From assembly GCA_947072905.1 (NCBI GenBank), contig CAMTKF010000001.1, positions 1-64,000 of the forward strand: 64,000 nucleotides of DNA. The letters are read 5' to 3'. Source of the DNA: an uncultured Bacteroidales bacterium (GTDB lineage: Bacteria; Bacteroidota; Bacteroidia; Bacteroidales; Muribaculaceae). Under the pieces are notes generated by a model that ran no database searches, had not been told where the DNA came from, and worked only from the letters and a program-made list of their open reading frames with translations. A program made the position numbers and the translations under genes. Of this stretch, positions 7,895 to 16,302 are shown in pieces; the stretch's first letter is position 1, and every line of letters begins with the position of its first letter.

Positions 7895-9511
7895 TTATTC
7901 AGCTGCGGGAGTAGAATTGATTTCGCGGTAAAGATCCGAGTATTCCTTAGCCTTGGCTTCATCGGGTTCAACCTTGGTATAGAACTGAATGATGAACATG
8001 TAAGCTTCGTTGTAAAGCTTTTTGGTAGCTTCGGGAAGCGCGCTCTTGTTAGCGTTTTCAGGATTTGCGTTGAGAATATCAAGCATCTTCTGATATTCTG
8101 CTACAGCAGCGGCGTTGGGCAGATTGTGGTTACCCGACATGATAAGACGAGCCTTTCTCTGATAAAGACTAGGTTCAGTGGTTGACTGTTCAAGAACCTT
8201 GTCGATGTATTTGAGACCTTCAGCAGAAGCCTTGGCGCGGAGCTCATCATCCTTGGCGGTAGCGGCTGCATTCAACCAACGGCCTGAAGCTGAGTAAAGG
8301 TCGTTAAGACTGGGTTCTTCGATTGTTCCCAGATATTTGCTGTAAGCGTCAGCAGCCTTGGCATAATCTTTGTTTTTGGTGTAAACTGTGCTGAGGTTCT
8401 GGAGTACGGCACCGTTGTCAGGATATTTCTCGGCTGCGAGTTCCATCTGCACGAGTGCAAGTGAATCCTGACCGAGTGCAGAGTAGATATCAGAAAGTGT
8501 GGTGTAGTCGTTAGAGGTGAACTGAGCACCGGGGTGATTCTTAAAGAATGCTTCACCATCTTTCAGAGCCTGTTCGTACTGTTCGAGCTTGGCTTCATTA
8601 AGGAACACAAGGCGTTCCATGATGAAGTTGTTGGGAGTGGTTGAGAGAACTTCTTTGGCAGTCTGCAACGAGTTGGCAAAGTCGTCACCGTAGTACTGGA
8701 GCACAGCATAGCGAGCCTTATCCTGGGGGAAGTGGTTGGGGTTCTGGATGTACTGGCCATACTGTTCGGCAGCCTGCTTCCAGTAGTTGGCTTCATAGAG
8801 CTTTTCAGCGAGTTCACGCTGTGCGAGAGCCGACTGGGGAGCGAGTGTCAAGAATTCCTTAAGTTTGTCGATAGAGAACTTGGGATTAACGTGGAAGTAA
8901 GAGTTGGCATACTTCACATAACCCTCGGGGTTACCCTTGTCGTATCCGGTAGCCATTTCGTACTTGGCTGCTGCGCTGCCAAAGTCTTCATTTGCCACGA
9001 GCATGTCGCCTTCGAGGATATATATAGAGGGTTCCTGATGCTTAGAGTCCTTGTGAGCTTTAGCGAGAAGCTTGTCTATGGTTGTAGCGTAAGCCACGGG
9101 ATCGGCATTGAAATAAGCACGTGCGATTGATACGGTTATTTCGTTGTTCTTTTTAGCGAGCTTCTGAGCTTTTTTGAAGTTTTCTTCAGCAGCTTTGACA
9201 TCTTTGTTCTTCAGATCTATAGCACCGAGACCTACAAAGTTATAGGCATTTTCGGGATTGGCAGCGATACCGGCTTCGAAGTATTTCTTAGCTTCTGCAG
9301 TGTTGCCAAGCGAAAGTTCGGTCTGGCCAAGATAATAGTTGGCAAGAGCCTTATCGGTATTACCGTTGTTGATGGTTTTTTGGAGGATGGTTTTGGCATT
9401 CTCGTATTGTCCTGCCTTGTAATACTCGATACCATCCATGTAGCCCTGGCTTTGGGCAGCTGCACTGAGCGCACCGGCCAGCACAAATGTTAATAGAGCG
9501 TTAAATTTCAT
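7895..9511 (-). CDS. Secreted tetratricopeptide-repeat protein
   Basis: A 538-residue protein with a Sec signal peptide (about 1-20, FVLAGALSAAAQ) followed by TPR units along most of its length, such as GIEYYKAGQYENAKTILQK, GAIDLKNKDVKAAEENFKK and VYTKNKDYAKAADAYSKYL. No catalytic domain is visible, so it is a periplasmic scaffold. It is the downstream partner of a PstS-like lipoprotein, 89 nt away on the same strand. In other Bacteroidales, to my knowledge, this pair sits with ExbB/ExbD/TonB genes, which are absent here. A role in envelope energy transduction is inference. Confidence 0.85.
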   Translation of the reverse strand: MKFNALLTFVLAGALSAAAQSQGYMDGIEYYKAGQYENAKTILQKTINNGNTDKALANYYLGQTELSLGNTAEAKKYFEAGIAANPENAYNFVGLGAIDLKNKDVKAAEENFKKAQKLAKKNNEITVSIARAYFNADPVAYATTIDKLLAKAHKDSKHQEPSIYILEGDMLVANEDFGSAAAKYEMATGYDKGNPEGYVKYANSYFHVNPKFSIDKLKEFLTLAPQSALAQRELAEKLYEANYWKQAAEQYGQYIQNPNHFPQDKARYAVLQYYGDDFANSLQTAKEVLSTTPNNFIMERLVFLNEAKLEQYEQALKDGEAFFKNHPGAQFTSNDYTTLSDIYSALGQDSLALVQMELAAEKYPDNGAVLQNLSTVYTKNKDYAKAADAYSKYLGTIEEPSLNDLYSASGRWLNAAATAKDDELRAKASAEGLKYIDKVLEQSTTEPSLYQRKARLIMSGNHNLPNAAAVAEYQKMLDILNANPENANKSALPEATKKLYNEAYMFIIQFYTKVEPDEAKAKEYSDLYREINSTPAAE

Positions 9512-9559
9512 AAATACTTATAGATTGTGTTTTTAATTGCTTTTTCCTTTTATTATAAT

Positions 9560-9589
9560 GGCTGGATGTGGTTTTACCCACACCCGGCC
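9560..9589. terminator. GC-rich hairpin between PstS-like and TPR genes
   Basis: GGCTGGATGTGG (9560-9571) pairs with CCACACCCGGCC (9578-9589) with one mismatch and one G-T pair. The T-run follows on the plus strand (9590-9594), opposite to the flanking genes. On the minus strand no U-run follows. It may block antisense transcripts or mark an mRNA processing point between the two minus-strand genes. Confidence 0.5.
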
Positions 9590-9600
9590 TTTTTAGTTTC

Positions 9601-10596
9601 TTAGTTTCCGAGTTCAACCTGAATCCTCTGCATCCTCGCGGGTAAGATTCCGGTCTTGGCAATGATTTTCTGTCCTATGTTTCCTGTTACGAACGAATAG
9701 AATCCGCCGGCCAGGCTTCCGGATGCTCCGGTCGTGATCATATACATCTGACGGAACAGCGGGTATTTACCGTCAAAAATATATTGTTGATAGGGTTTGT
9801 AAGCTCTGGCATCTTCGCTGCTGAGCTTGTCATTATATAGTGCGAGCACTTTTACCTCGTCAGTCAGAGTTGCTCCTTCAACAGGTTCTTCACCAAGCAC
9901 TGATATTGCCAAATCTTCTTTAGACATATCAGCCGAAGCCATATCCGACGTAACCCAGCTAACACCTACAACACCTATTGCGTTTTTGCTGTCTTTCACA
10001 GCCTTAAATACAGCCGGAATGCTACCTTGGGCAAAAACATTGGCTCCAAGAGGTTGACCGTGCAAGATGGAATCACGCATATATGATACAAGGCTCGATG
10101 CCTTATCATCAAACACTACTGAGATCTTGCCGAGGTCGCAAGGCCATATATCATTCCAATCATCCGATTCTCCTGATAAAATCTCGCCTACTTCCTTTAG
10201 GGTCAGTTTGCCAACGGGATTGGCCGGATTCACAATAAGTGCTACGGCATCCACTGCAATCTTGGTGGAACGCACATTACGGTTTTTAGACTTTATTATC
10301 TCCCGTTCCTTATCGGTGATGTCGCGGGCTGCAATAATAGTCTTTGTATTGAGACTCATCAGCGAGTCAAATGCCTCTGCCTGAGTAGCATACCGTGCCA
10401 GAATGTGAGCTTCGGGATATTGATATTCAAACACATCAACCTCCTGCTCCATTATATTCTGGAAGGTGTTGTCACACACTATGGTTGTGGTGCCGGTAGT
10501 GTGTGAATTAGCCTTCTTCTCATATTTCAAGCAACTTGTTGAGCCTACGGCCAAGGCTGCGGCTACAAACAAAGTCATTATATTGCTTATTTTCAT
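9601..10596 (-). CDS. PstS-like substrate-binding lipoprotein
   Basis: A 331-residue protein with a lipobox ending at C22 (ALAVGSTSC), hence an envelope lipoprotein. The body is a type-2 periplasmic binding fold of the phosphate-binding (PstS) class: ANPVGKLTLKEVGEILSG, then DKASSLVSYMRDSIL, NAIGVVGVSWV and GSLAGGFYSFV. No pstC, pstA or pstB neighbours exist, so it need not serve phosphate import. In Bacteroidales such proteins often accompany ExbB/ExbD/TonB and TPR genes. Here only the TPR gene (downstream) and a two-helix membrane protein (112 nt upstream) remain. Confidence 0.85.
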   Translation of the reverse strand: MKISNIMTLFVAAALAVGSTSCLKYEKKANSHTTGTTTIVCDNTFQNIMEQEVDVFEYQYPEAHILARYATQAEAFDSLMSLNTKTIIAARDITDKEREIIKSKNRNVRSTKIAVDAVALIVNPANPVGKLTLKEVGEILSGESDDWNDIWPCDLGKISVVFDDKASSLVSYMRDSILHGQPLGANVFAQGSIPAVFKAVKDSKNAIGVVGVSWVTSDMASADMSKEDLAISVLGEEPVEGATLTDEVKVLALYNDKLSSEDARAYKPYQQYIFDGKYPLFRQMYMITTGASGSLAGGFYSFVTGNIGQKIIAKTGILPARMQRIQVELGN

Positions 10597-10708
10597 ATCT
10601 TGTATCTTTTAATAAAGTAGTCTTTAAATAAAGTTTATAATATATGCGAGTCAAAGCATATTATCGTATAAACGATGATTCAACACCTACTTATTAATAA
10701 CCGGACTG

Positions 10709-10987
10709 TCAGATGTCTTCATTTCGTGTTAGATCCTTATACGTACGGTATGCACGGAAGAAGCCATAGATTACAAGAACCACACCTACTATCCAGCGGG
10801 TCCATGCCCAGTCTGAACTCCAGTTGAAGAAATTAATGAACATGAGAACACCCATGCCCTCATAGACCAGGAACATAAACAAACCGAACACCAGCCCGAG
10901 GAGCTTTCGTGTTGAAAAGACCGATGAGTGTTTGCGCTGTGGAGGACGCATATATTCTTTGTTTTCAGTTTCGTTGTTCATAGACAT
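10709..10987 (-). CDS. Small two-helix membrane protein
   Basis: A 92-residue protein with a hydrophilic, cytoplasmic-looking N-terminus (1-27) and two hydrophobic helices at about 29-52 and 63-81, ending in the charged FRAYRTYKDLTRNEDI. I do not recognise a named family. It is the first gene of a three-gene minus-strand set with the PstS-like lipoprotein and the TPR protein. A -7 box lies about 105 nt upstream. It may be an inner-membrane partner of those envelope proteins; this is inference from position only. Confidence 0.7.
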   Translation of the reverse strand: MSMNNETENKEYMRPPQRKHSSVFSTRKLLGLVFGLFMFLVYEGMGVLMFINFFNWSSDWAWTRWIVGVVLVIYGFFRAYRTYKDLTRNEDI

Positions 10988-11091
10988 TTTATTTTAAATA
11001 GTTGATAAATTTTATAGTTACTTCTATAAAAAATCAACACTTAAACGAGGGTTTGGTTCGATGCCGTGGGCAATGAATTTTTCCGCGCATT

Positions 11092-11099
11092 CAAAGTTA
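11092..11099 (-). promoter_or_regulatory. -7 box (TAACTTTG) for the membrane protein/PstS-like/TPR genes
   Basis: On the minus strand the sequence reads TAACTTTG, fitting TAnnTTTG, with a leader of about 100 nt to the ATG at 10987. No clear -33 TTTG is present 20 nt upstream. Confidence 0.45.
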
Positions 11100-11167
11100 A
11101 ACATTTTGGCGCGAATATGGGTCCTAATTTGTTAAAAAATTTCTTAAAATTGCATCTGAGATGTCAA

Positions 11168-12127
11168 TTAACTCAAAAAGCACTCTCCAAGATGTGCGCC
11201 TCGCAAGAATGAAGCGACATCCATACGCTTTTTACCGGCCGGATGAACCTCAAGCAATTCTATGCAACCTTGTCCTGTTCCAACAGTCATTGTGCCATTC
11301 TCTATCTTTACTTTGCCAACCCCAATCGAGGGAACATCCTTAACCGCAGTTTTCAATATCTTGAGCATCTCTTTTTCAGTTTCCGACCTGTGAAGCTCGG
11401 CGCGTGCTGCGGGATATGGCGAAAGACCCCTTACCTGATTATGTATTGCCACAGCATCCTTACTCCAATCTATCATGCAGTCTTCAGCAAAGATTTTAGG
11501 TGCCGGACAAGGTTCTATATCACCGATTAAATCATCCTGAGGTATGGGTTTCAAATCACCTTTCACAAGATGATCGACTGTATCAAGAGTAAGCTTTGCG
11601 CCAAGCATCATCAGCTTGTCGTGAACATCACCTACATTATCCTCGGGCCTTATATCTACCTTGACCTGCTGAAGGATATCTCCGGTATCTATCTCGTGTT
11701 TGAGCATGAAAGTGGTTACGCCGGTTTCTGTATCTCCATTCATCACAGCTCTGTTGATAGGTGCGGCACCTCGGTATCGGGGCAACAATGATGCGTGAAG
11801 ATTAAATGTACCCATCGGGGGCATATTCCATACAACCTCGGGGAGCATACGGAATGCTATGACTATAAACAAATCGGCATCAAGGCTCTGTAATTCTGCT
11901 ATAAAATCCGGATTTTTGAGTTTTTCGGGCTGCATCAGATGCAATCCGTGTTTCTCTGCATACTGCTTTACGGGCGAGTGCAGCAACTTATGCCCCCTAC
12001 CCGCCGGTTTATCAGGCATGGTGACTACACCTGCCACATTGTAACCATTATCTACCAGAGACTCGAGTGATGCTACTGCAAACTCCGGAGTCCCGAAAAA
12101 TACTATTTTAAGATCTGATTTATTCAT
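11168..12127 (-). CDS. fmt: Methionyl-tRNA formyltransferase
   Basis: Formylates initiator Met-tRNA using 10-formyltetrahydrofolate. At 319 residues it has the usual length. The formyltransferase domain shows FFGTPEFAV (10-18) and the catalytic set N109, H111 (TFNLHASLLPRYRGAAPI) and D147 (HEIDTGDIL). The C-terminal OB-like domain follows from about residue 205. It overlaps the upstream pseudouridine synthase gene by 8 nt, so the two are translationally coupled. FolD, encoded elsewhere in this window, supplies its folate cofactor pathway. Confidence 0.97.
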   Translation of the reverse strand: MNKSDLKIVFFGTPEFAVASLESLVDNGYNVAGVVTMPDKPAGRGHKLLHSPVKQYAEKHGLHLMQPEKLKNPDFIAELQSLDADLFIVIAFRMLPEVVWNMPPMGTFNLHASLLPRYRGAAPINRAVMNGDTETGVTTFMLKHEIDTGDILQQVKVDIRPEDNVGDVHDKLMMLGAKLTLDTVDHLVKGDLKPIPQDDLIGDIEPCPAPKIFAEDCMIDWSKDAVAIHNQVRGLSPYPAARAELHRSETEKEMLKILKTAVKDVPSIGVGKVKIENGTMTVGTGQGCIELLEVHPAGKKRMDVASFLRGAHLGECFLS

Positions 12128-12803
12128 TCGTCATTTTTTCAAGGTCATTCCACAATGTTTCATCAGGCACAGGCGCTGTAACCGAAATATCCTTATGGCT
12201 CACAGGATGACAGAATTCTATTTTTCTTGCAAGCAACGATATTGAACCGTCTTTGTTCGAGCGTTTGTCGCCGTATTTGAGATCACCCCTTATCGGACAC
12301 CCTATGGCCGACAGTTGTACACGTATTTGATGTTTGCGGCCTGTAAGAAGCTTTATCTCAACTAAATTGAAGACTTTGCCTCTCGCAAGAAGCTTATATT
12401 TCAGACGAGCTTCCTTAGATCCCGGCTTCTGAATTGTTGAAGCATAACTTTTGTTATTGACTTCTTTAGTCGTTATATAATGGGTCAATTCAGCTTCGGC
12501 CGGCTCCGGGAGTCCTCTGGTCAAAGCCCAGTAAGTTTTATGAATCTCACCTTTTCTAAGCATATCATTGAGCCTTGACAGAGCCTTGGATGTTTTGGCA
12601 AATATCACGGCACCACCCACCGGGCGGTCAAGACGGTGAACTACGCCCAGAAATACATTTCCCGGTTTAGCGTCACGTTCCTTTATCATTTTCTTAAGAG
12701 ATTCAACCAAGGGTTCATCTCCGGTTTTATCTCCCTGCACTATCTCGCCCGGGTGCTTGTTTACTATGATTATATGATTGTCTTCGTAGAGGATATCGGT
12801 CAT
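12120..12803 (-). CDS. RluA-family pseudouridine synthase
   Basis: Converts uridine to pseudouridine in structured RNA. The 227-residue protein is a catalytic domain without an S4 domain. The active-site motif is VVHRLDRPVGG with catalytic D59, followed by KTYWALTRG and the conserved LLTGRKHQIRVQLSAIGCPI. The length and missing S4 domain resemble small RluA/RluC-like enzymes, whose exact rRNA or tRNA target cannot be told from sequence. It overlaps fmt by 8 nt and is separated from the phosphohexomutase by a 103-nt gap with a strong hairpin. Confidence 0.93.
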   Translation of the reverse strand: MTDILYEDNHIIIVNKHPGEIVQGDKTGDEPLVESLKKMIKERDAKPGNVFLGVVHRLDRPVGGAVIFAKTSKALSRLNDMLRKGEIHKTYWALTRGLPEPAEAELTHYITTKEVNNKSYASTIQKPGSKEARLKYKLLARGKVFNLVEIKLLTGRKHQIRVQLSAIGCPIRGDLKYGDKRSNKDGSISLLARKIEFCHPVSHKDISVTAPVPDETLWNDLEKMTNE

Positions 12804-12823
12804 TCCACACTGGGTTTATACGA

Positions 12824-12863
12824 CAATACGCCACAAGCTTGTATACAGCTTGTGGACGTATTG
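12824..12863. other. Strong intergenic hairpin without a T-run
   Basis: CAATACGCCACAAGCT (12824-12839) pairs with AGCTTGTGG-A-CGTATTG (12847-12863) over 16 bp with one bulged A and a seven-base loop. No poly-T follows on either strand. It sits between the phosphohexomutase stop and the pseudouridine synthase start, both minus-strand, and could be a weak terminator or an mRNA processing/stability element. Confidence 0.6.
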
Positions 12864-12906
12864 AAAAGTTGATATTTTAATCTTGGATTCTTGGAGATAT
12901 AACCCC

Positions 12907-14658
12907 TTAGATTCCAAGGTCTTTCTTTATTGCTTCAATCTTTGCGGCTGCATCGCGGTTGCAACGTTCGTAGTCGTCTTTATCGGCCATCTTGTCGTGA
13001 ACCTCGATGTAGAACTTGATCTTAGGTTCTGTACCCGAAGGACGAACCGAAACTTTTGAGTGATCTTCAGTAAAGAATTGGAGAACATTTGAAGTTGCGG
13101 GGAAGTCCATCTTGGTAACATTACCTGTAAGGAGATCTGTTTCGTTGAGGTCTGCATAATCCTTGATGCGTACTACCTTTGAACCACCGAGTTCTTTAGG
13201 CGGATTCTTGCGGAAGTCTACCATCATGGCTGCAATTTCTTCAGCACCGGTGCGACCCTTGCGAACTACAGAAATACCTTCTTCGTGGCTGTAGCCATTC
13301 TGCAGATAAATATCCTGGAGCATTTCGTTGAATCCGAGACCACGGTCTTTAGCCCATGCGCAAATCTCTGCCATGAGTGAGATGGCTGAAACCGAGTCTT
13401 TGTCGCGGCAGAAGTCTTCAGCCAGGAAGCCGTAAGATTCTTCACCACCACCGAGATAACGCATAACACCTTCGTTTTCGCGGATAACAGATGCAATCCA
13501 CTTAAAGCCGGTGTAGCAGTCATACATCTTGATATTCTGATTCTCGGCGATAGCCTTGATGGTTTCTGTTGTAACGATGGTCTTCACTACATATTCATTA
13601 CCCTTGAGCAAACCGAGTTCACGGTTACGCAGCATGATGTAGTTAAGAAGAATCATCACTATCTGATTGCCGTTCAGAAGCTTGTACTCGCCGTTAGCTT
13701 CACGTACTACAGCACCGATACGGTCGGCATCGGGGTCGGAAGCTACAACAAGGTCAGCATTTACTTCCTTAGCCTTGGCGATTGCCATTGCCATTGCCGA
13801 GGGATTCTCGGGATTGGGAGATTCCACGGTGGGGAAGTCGCCCGAAGGAATATCCTGCTCGGGAACGTGGATGATATTGGTGAAACCGTAGTTGCGCAGT
13901 GAATCGGGGATAAGTTTCACACCGGTACCATGGATAGGAGTGTAGACGATTTTAAGATCAGCGTGACGCTTGATTACTTCGGGGTCAAGGCTCAGAGTCT
14001 TGATGGCAGCGAGGAAAGCATCGTCCATTTCCTGACCGATTATCTCGATCTTTGATTTATCGCCGTTGAATTTAATTTCACTTACATCGTGAATGCGGTT
14101 TACATTGTCAATGATGTTGACATCGTGGGGCGAGATAATCTGGGCACCATCGCTCCAGTATGCCTTGTATCCGTTGTATTCCTTGGGATTGTGCGAAGCA
14201 GTGATATTGACACCGCTCTGGCAACCGAGACGACGGATTGCAAACGACAGTTCGGGTGTTGGGCGGAAGTTATCAAAGAGATATACCTTGATGCCATTGG
14301 CAGAGAAAATGTCTGCTACGATTTCAGCGAACTTGCGCGAGTTGTTGCGAACGTCGTGACCTACAACTACCGAAATTTCAGGAAGATCCTTGAATGCTTC
14401 TTTCAGGTAGTTTGCAAGCCCCTGGGTTGCAGCACCTACAGTGTAGATGTTCATACGGTTTGAACCGGCACCCATCACACCGCGGAGACCGCCTGTGCCA
14501 AATTCAAGATCTTTATAGAATGCGTCGATAAGTTCGGTTTTATCTTCGTTATCAATCATGGCTTTAACAGCTGCGCGTGTTTCTGCGTCATAGCTGTCAG
14601 TAAGCCATTTTTCTGCCTTAGCTGTTACTTGCTTGATTAGTTCTTGTTGATTGTCCAT
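12907..14658 (-). CDS. Phospho-sugar mutase (phosphoglucomutase/phosphomannomutase)
   Basis: Interconverts hexose 1- and 6-phosphates through a phosphoserine. The active-site serine loop is TASHNPKEYNGYK, the metal-binding loop DPDADRIG, the sugar-binding loop GGGEESYG, and the C-terminal phosphate-binding loop RPSGTEPKIKFY. The 583-residue length fits the alpha-D-phosphohexomutase PgcA-like branch. I start it at ATG 14658 (MDNQQELIKQ), because a promoter -7 box (14695-14702) overlaps the more upstream candidate start. Preference for glucose or mannose cannot be decided here. Confidence 0.95.
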   Translation of the reverse strand: MDNQQELIKQVTAKAEKWLTDSYDAETRAAVKAMIDNEDKTELIDAFYKDLEFGTGGLRGVMGAGSNRMNIYTVGAATQGLANYLKEAFKDLPEISVVVGHDVRNNSRKFAEIVADIFSANGIKVYLFDNFRPTPELSFAIRRLGCQSGVNITASHNPKEYNGYKAYWSDGAQIISPHDVNIIDNVNRIHDVSEIKFNGDKSKIEIIGQEMDDAFLAAIKTLSLDPEVIKRHADLKIVYTPIHGTGVKLIPDSLRNYGFTNIIHVPEQDIPSGDFPTVESPNPENPSAMAMAIAKAKEVNADLVVASDPDADRIGAVVREANGEYKLLNGNQIVMILLNYIMLRNRELGLLKGNEYVVKTIVTTETIKAIAENQNIKMYDCYTGFKWIASVIRENEGVMRYLGGGEESYGFLAEDFCRDKDSVSAISLMAEICAWAKDRGLGFNEMLQDIYLQNGYSHEEGISVVRKGRTGAEEIAAMMVDFRKNPPKELGGSKVVRIKDYADLNETDLLTGNVTKMDFPATSNVLQFFTEDHSKVSVRPSGTEPKIKFYIEVHDKMADKDDYERCNRDAAAKIEAIKKDLGI

Positions 14659-14694
14659 GTCAGTTATGGGAGGATTTAGTAATAAATGTTGTTG

Positions 14695-14725
14695 CAAATT
14701 TAATATAAGTCAGAATAAATTCCAA
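14695..14725 (-). promoter_or_regulatory. Promoter of the phospho-sugar mutase (-33 TTG, -7 TAAATTTG)
   Basis: On the minus strand TTG (14725-14723) and TAAATTTG (14702-14695) are 20 nt apart. The start near 14688 leaves a 30-nt leader to ATG 14658. Confidence 0.75.
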
Positions 14726-14840
14726 CTTTTTCTATTAATAATACACTCTTTTTTTAATAAAGTTGTGCTTTGGTGAGCTTTGCCGACTATTTTAAAGATA
14801 GTTTAAAACAAGTGTTAACGACCTTTTACCGGCTCTTTGA

Positions 14841-15176
14841 TTATCGCATCTTGTTAAGCGTAATCAAAAGTTCGTTGAGTTTTTCTCTGACGTTCTGCAG
14901 GCGTTGCACGGCAAGAGCATGTCGCGACACACCGCTCATATTATTGCGTATCTGGTCCTGGGCCGCCTCTATCTTCAATCCTTTTACTTTCACGAGATAA
15001 TGAATCATCTTTATTTTTTCAATATCCTCAGGAGTATAGAACCTTGTACCGCCGTTATTTCTTCTTGGATTTATAACGGTAAACTTACTTTCCCAGAAAC
15101 GCAGGGTAGAAGCCGGGATATTCAGTATATCGGCCACTTCACTGATTTTATAAAATTTTTTTGTGAGATTATCCAT
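14841..15176 (-). CDS. MerR-family transcriptional regulator
   Basis: A 111-residue protein. Residues 8-75 are a MerR winged helix: FYKISEVADILNIPASTLRFWE, then RFYTPEDIEKIKMIHYLV. The C-terminal helix LAVQRLQNVREKLNELLITL would form the dimer coiled coil. No metal-binding cysteines or effector domain are present, so it belongs to the short MerR-like regulators widespread in Bacteroidetes. It follows the M23 peptidase gene by 27 nt and is probably cotranscribed with it. Its targets are unknown. Confidence 0.9.
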   Translation of the reverse strand: MDNLTKKFYKISEVADILNIPASTLRFWESKFTVINPRRNNGGTRFYTPEDIEKIKMIHYLVKVKGLKIEAAQDQIRNNMSGVSRHALAVQRLQNVREKLNELLITLNKMR

Positions 15177-15203
15177 AAACTTCGCAAACTGATATAAGCG
15201 GTG

Positions 15204-16178
15204 TCAATCCATCACATGGCCGGCATTTTCGGCCTGTCTGATCATTTCATCATACTCTGCGGGAGTAAGATCCATAAAGTAATAGTTTACAGGATTTTGG
15301 GGAACACCCCTCAACCTTACCTCATAATGCAGATGTGAGCCGGTTGATTTTCCTGTATTCCCTACTTTTCCTATTAAATCGCCTCTTTTTACGTTCTGCC
15401 CCGGCTTCACGAGTATTTCCGACAGATGAGCATATCGCGTAAGATAATTGTATCCGTGGTTGATGTCTATTGAATTGCCGTAGCCGCTCTCCCAACCTGC
15501 GCTTGTCACCTTGCCATCACCCGTTGCATAAACCGGGGTGCCGGTATCGGCCGAGAAGTCCATTCCTTCATGAAATCTGGATGTGCCATAAATAGGATCA
15601 CGACGGTAACCGTAGCCCGAAGCCATTGTCTTTAGATATTTGGATGATATTGGCTGAATTGCAGGAATATGGGTGGACCTGTCAGTGAGATTTGCGGCCT
15701 GGGCCTGTAAAAAATCAAACGATTTTATCTGGTTATACACCATATTGTCAAGGCGGTCGAGCTTACTTGTAACAGTTGACACCAACTCATTGTCATTCAA
15801 TGAATCAAGAGCTTCTGAGGTAATTCTGCGTTCAAGCCCTGCATACCTTGCGGCATCAGTCAGCGGTTCAGCCTGCATTATCACTCGGTAGAAGTTATTG
15901 TCTCGGGCCGATATGTCTTCCATTACTGCTATGGCTTCATCAGAACGTCTGTTCAGCTCTTCCAACTGATTTTCAAGCCTTTCATTAACGTTGCGCAGAT
16001 ACCTTTCGCGGGGAAAGTCAATTAGATAATAAACCAGTATAAGTATAGACATACCCGCAAGGGCGCCTAATCCAAACTGCCGTGCAACCGACCATATACG
16101 CTCACTGCGCGAAGGATACACGCGCTCATAAGCATCGGTTTTGGGGTTATAGCGTAAAAAAATCTTTTTATTACTCAT
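15204..16178 (-). CDS. M23-family (LytM) peptidoglycan endopeptidase
   Basis: A 324-residue membrane-anchored murein hydrolase. One transmembrane helix lies at about 37-54, followed by a coiled coil (about 60-95) and a LytM domain from about 185. The zinc ligands are all present: H203 and D207 (FHEGMDF), then H282/H284 (GSHLHYEV), so it should be catalytically active and not a degenerate EnvC-type activator. It is divergent from alaS across a 124-nt shared promoter region and is followed by the MerR gene. This M23-alaS neighbourhood is common in Bacteroidetes. Confidence 0.95.
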   Translation of the reverse strand: MSNKKIFLRYNPKTDAYERVYPSRSERIWSVARQFGLGALAGMSILILVYYLIDFPRERYLRNVNERLENQLEELNRRSDEAIAVMEDISARDNNFYRVIMQAEPLTDAARYAGLERRITSEALDSLNDNELVSTVTSKLDRLDNMVYNQIKSFDFLQAQAANLTDRSTHIPAIQPISSKYLKTMASGYGYRRDPIYGTSRFHEGMDFSADTGTPVYATGDGKVTSAGWESGYGNSIDINHGYNYLTRYAHLSEILVKPGQNVKRGDLIGKVGNTGKSTGSHLHYEVRLRGVPQNPVNYYFMDLTPAEYDEMIRQAENAGHVMD

Positions 16179-16219
16179 CAGTAGACTAAGCCGGCAAACT
16201 TGGTTTTTAGGATTTTATC

Positions 16220-16250
16220 TTGCAAATTTAGTCATTTTTTAGTAATTTTG
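16220..16250 (+). promoter_or_regulatory. Promoter of alaS (-33 TTG, -7 TAATTTTG), overlapping an opposing -7 box
   Basis: TTG at 16220-16222 and TAATTTTG at 16243-16250 are 20 nt apart and lie 53 nt before the alaS ATG. On the minus strand TAAATTTG (16230-16223) is a likely -7 box for the M23 gene and falls in the same segment, so the two promoters overlap. Confidence 0.75.
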
Positions 16251-16302
16251 CACATTATTTTAGACAAAAATATACATATATTACATATTACATTTCTTTA
16301 AA

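Noticed and set aside
16251..16302. T-box-like or other leader regulation of alaS
   Set aside because: The leader is about 45 nt, AT-rich and without stem or specifier structure.
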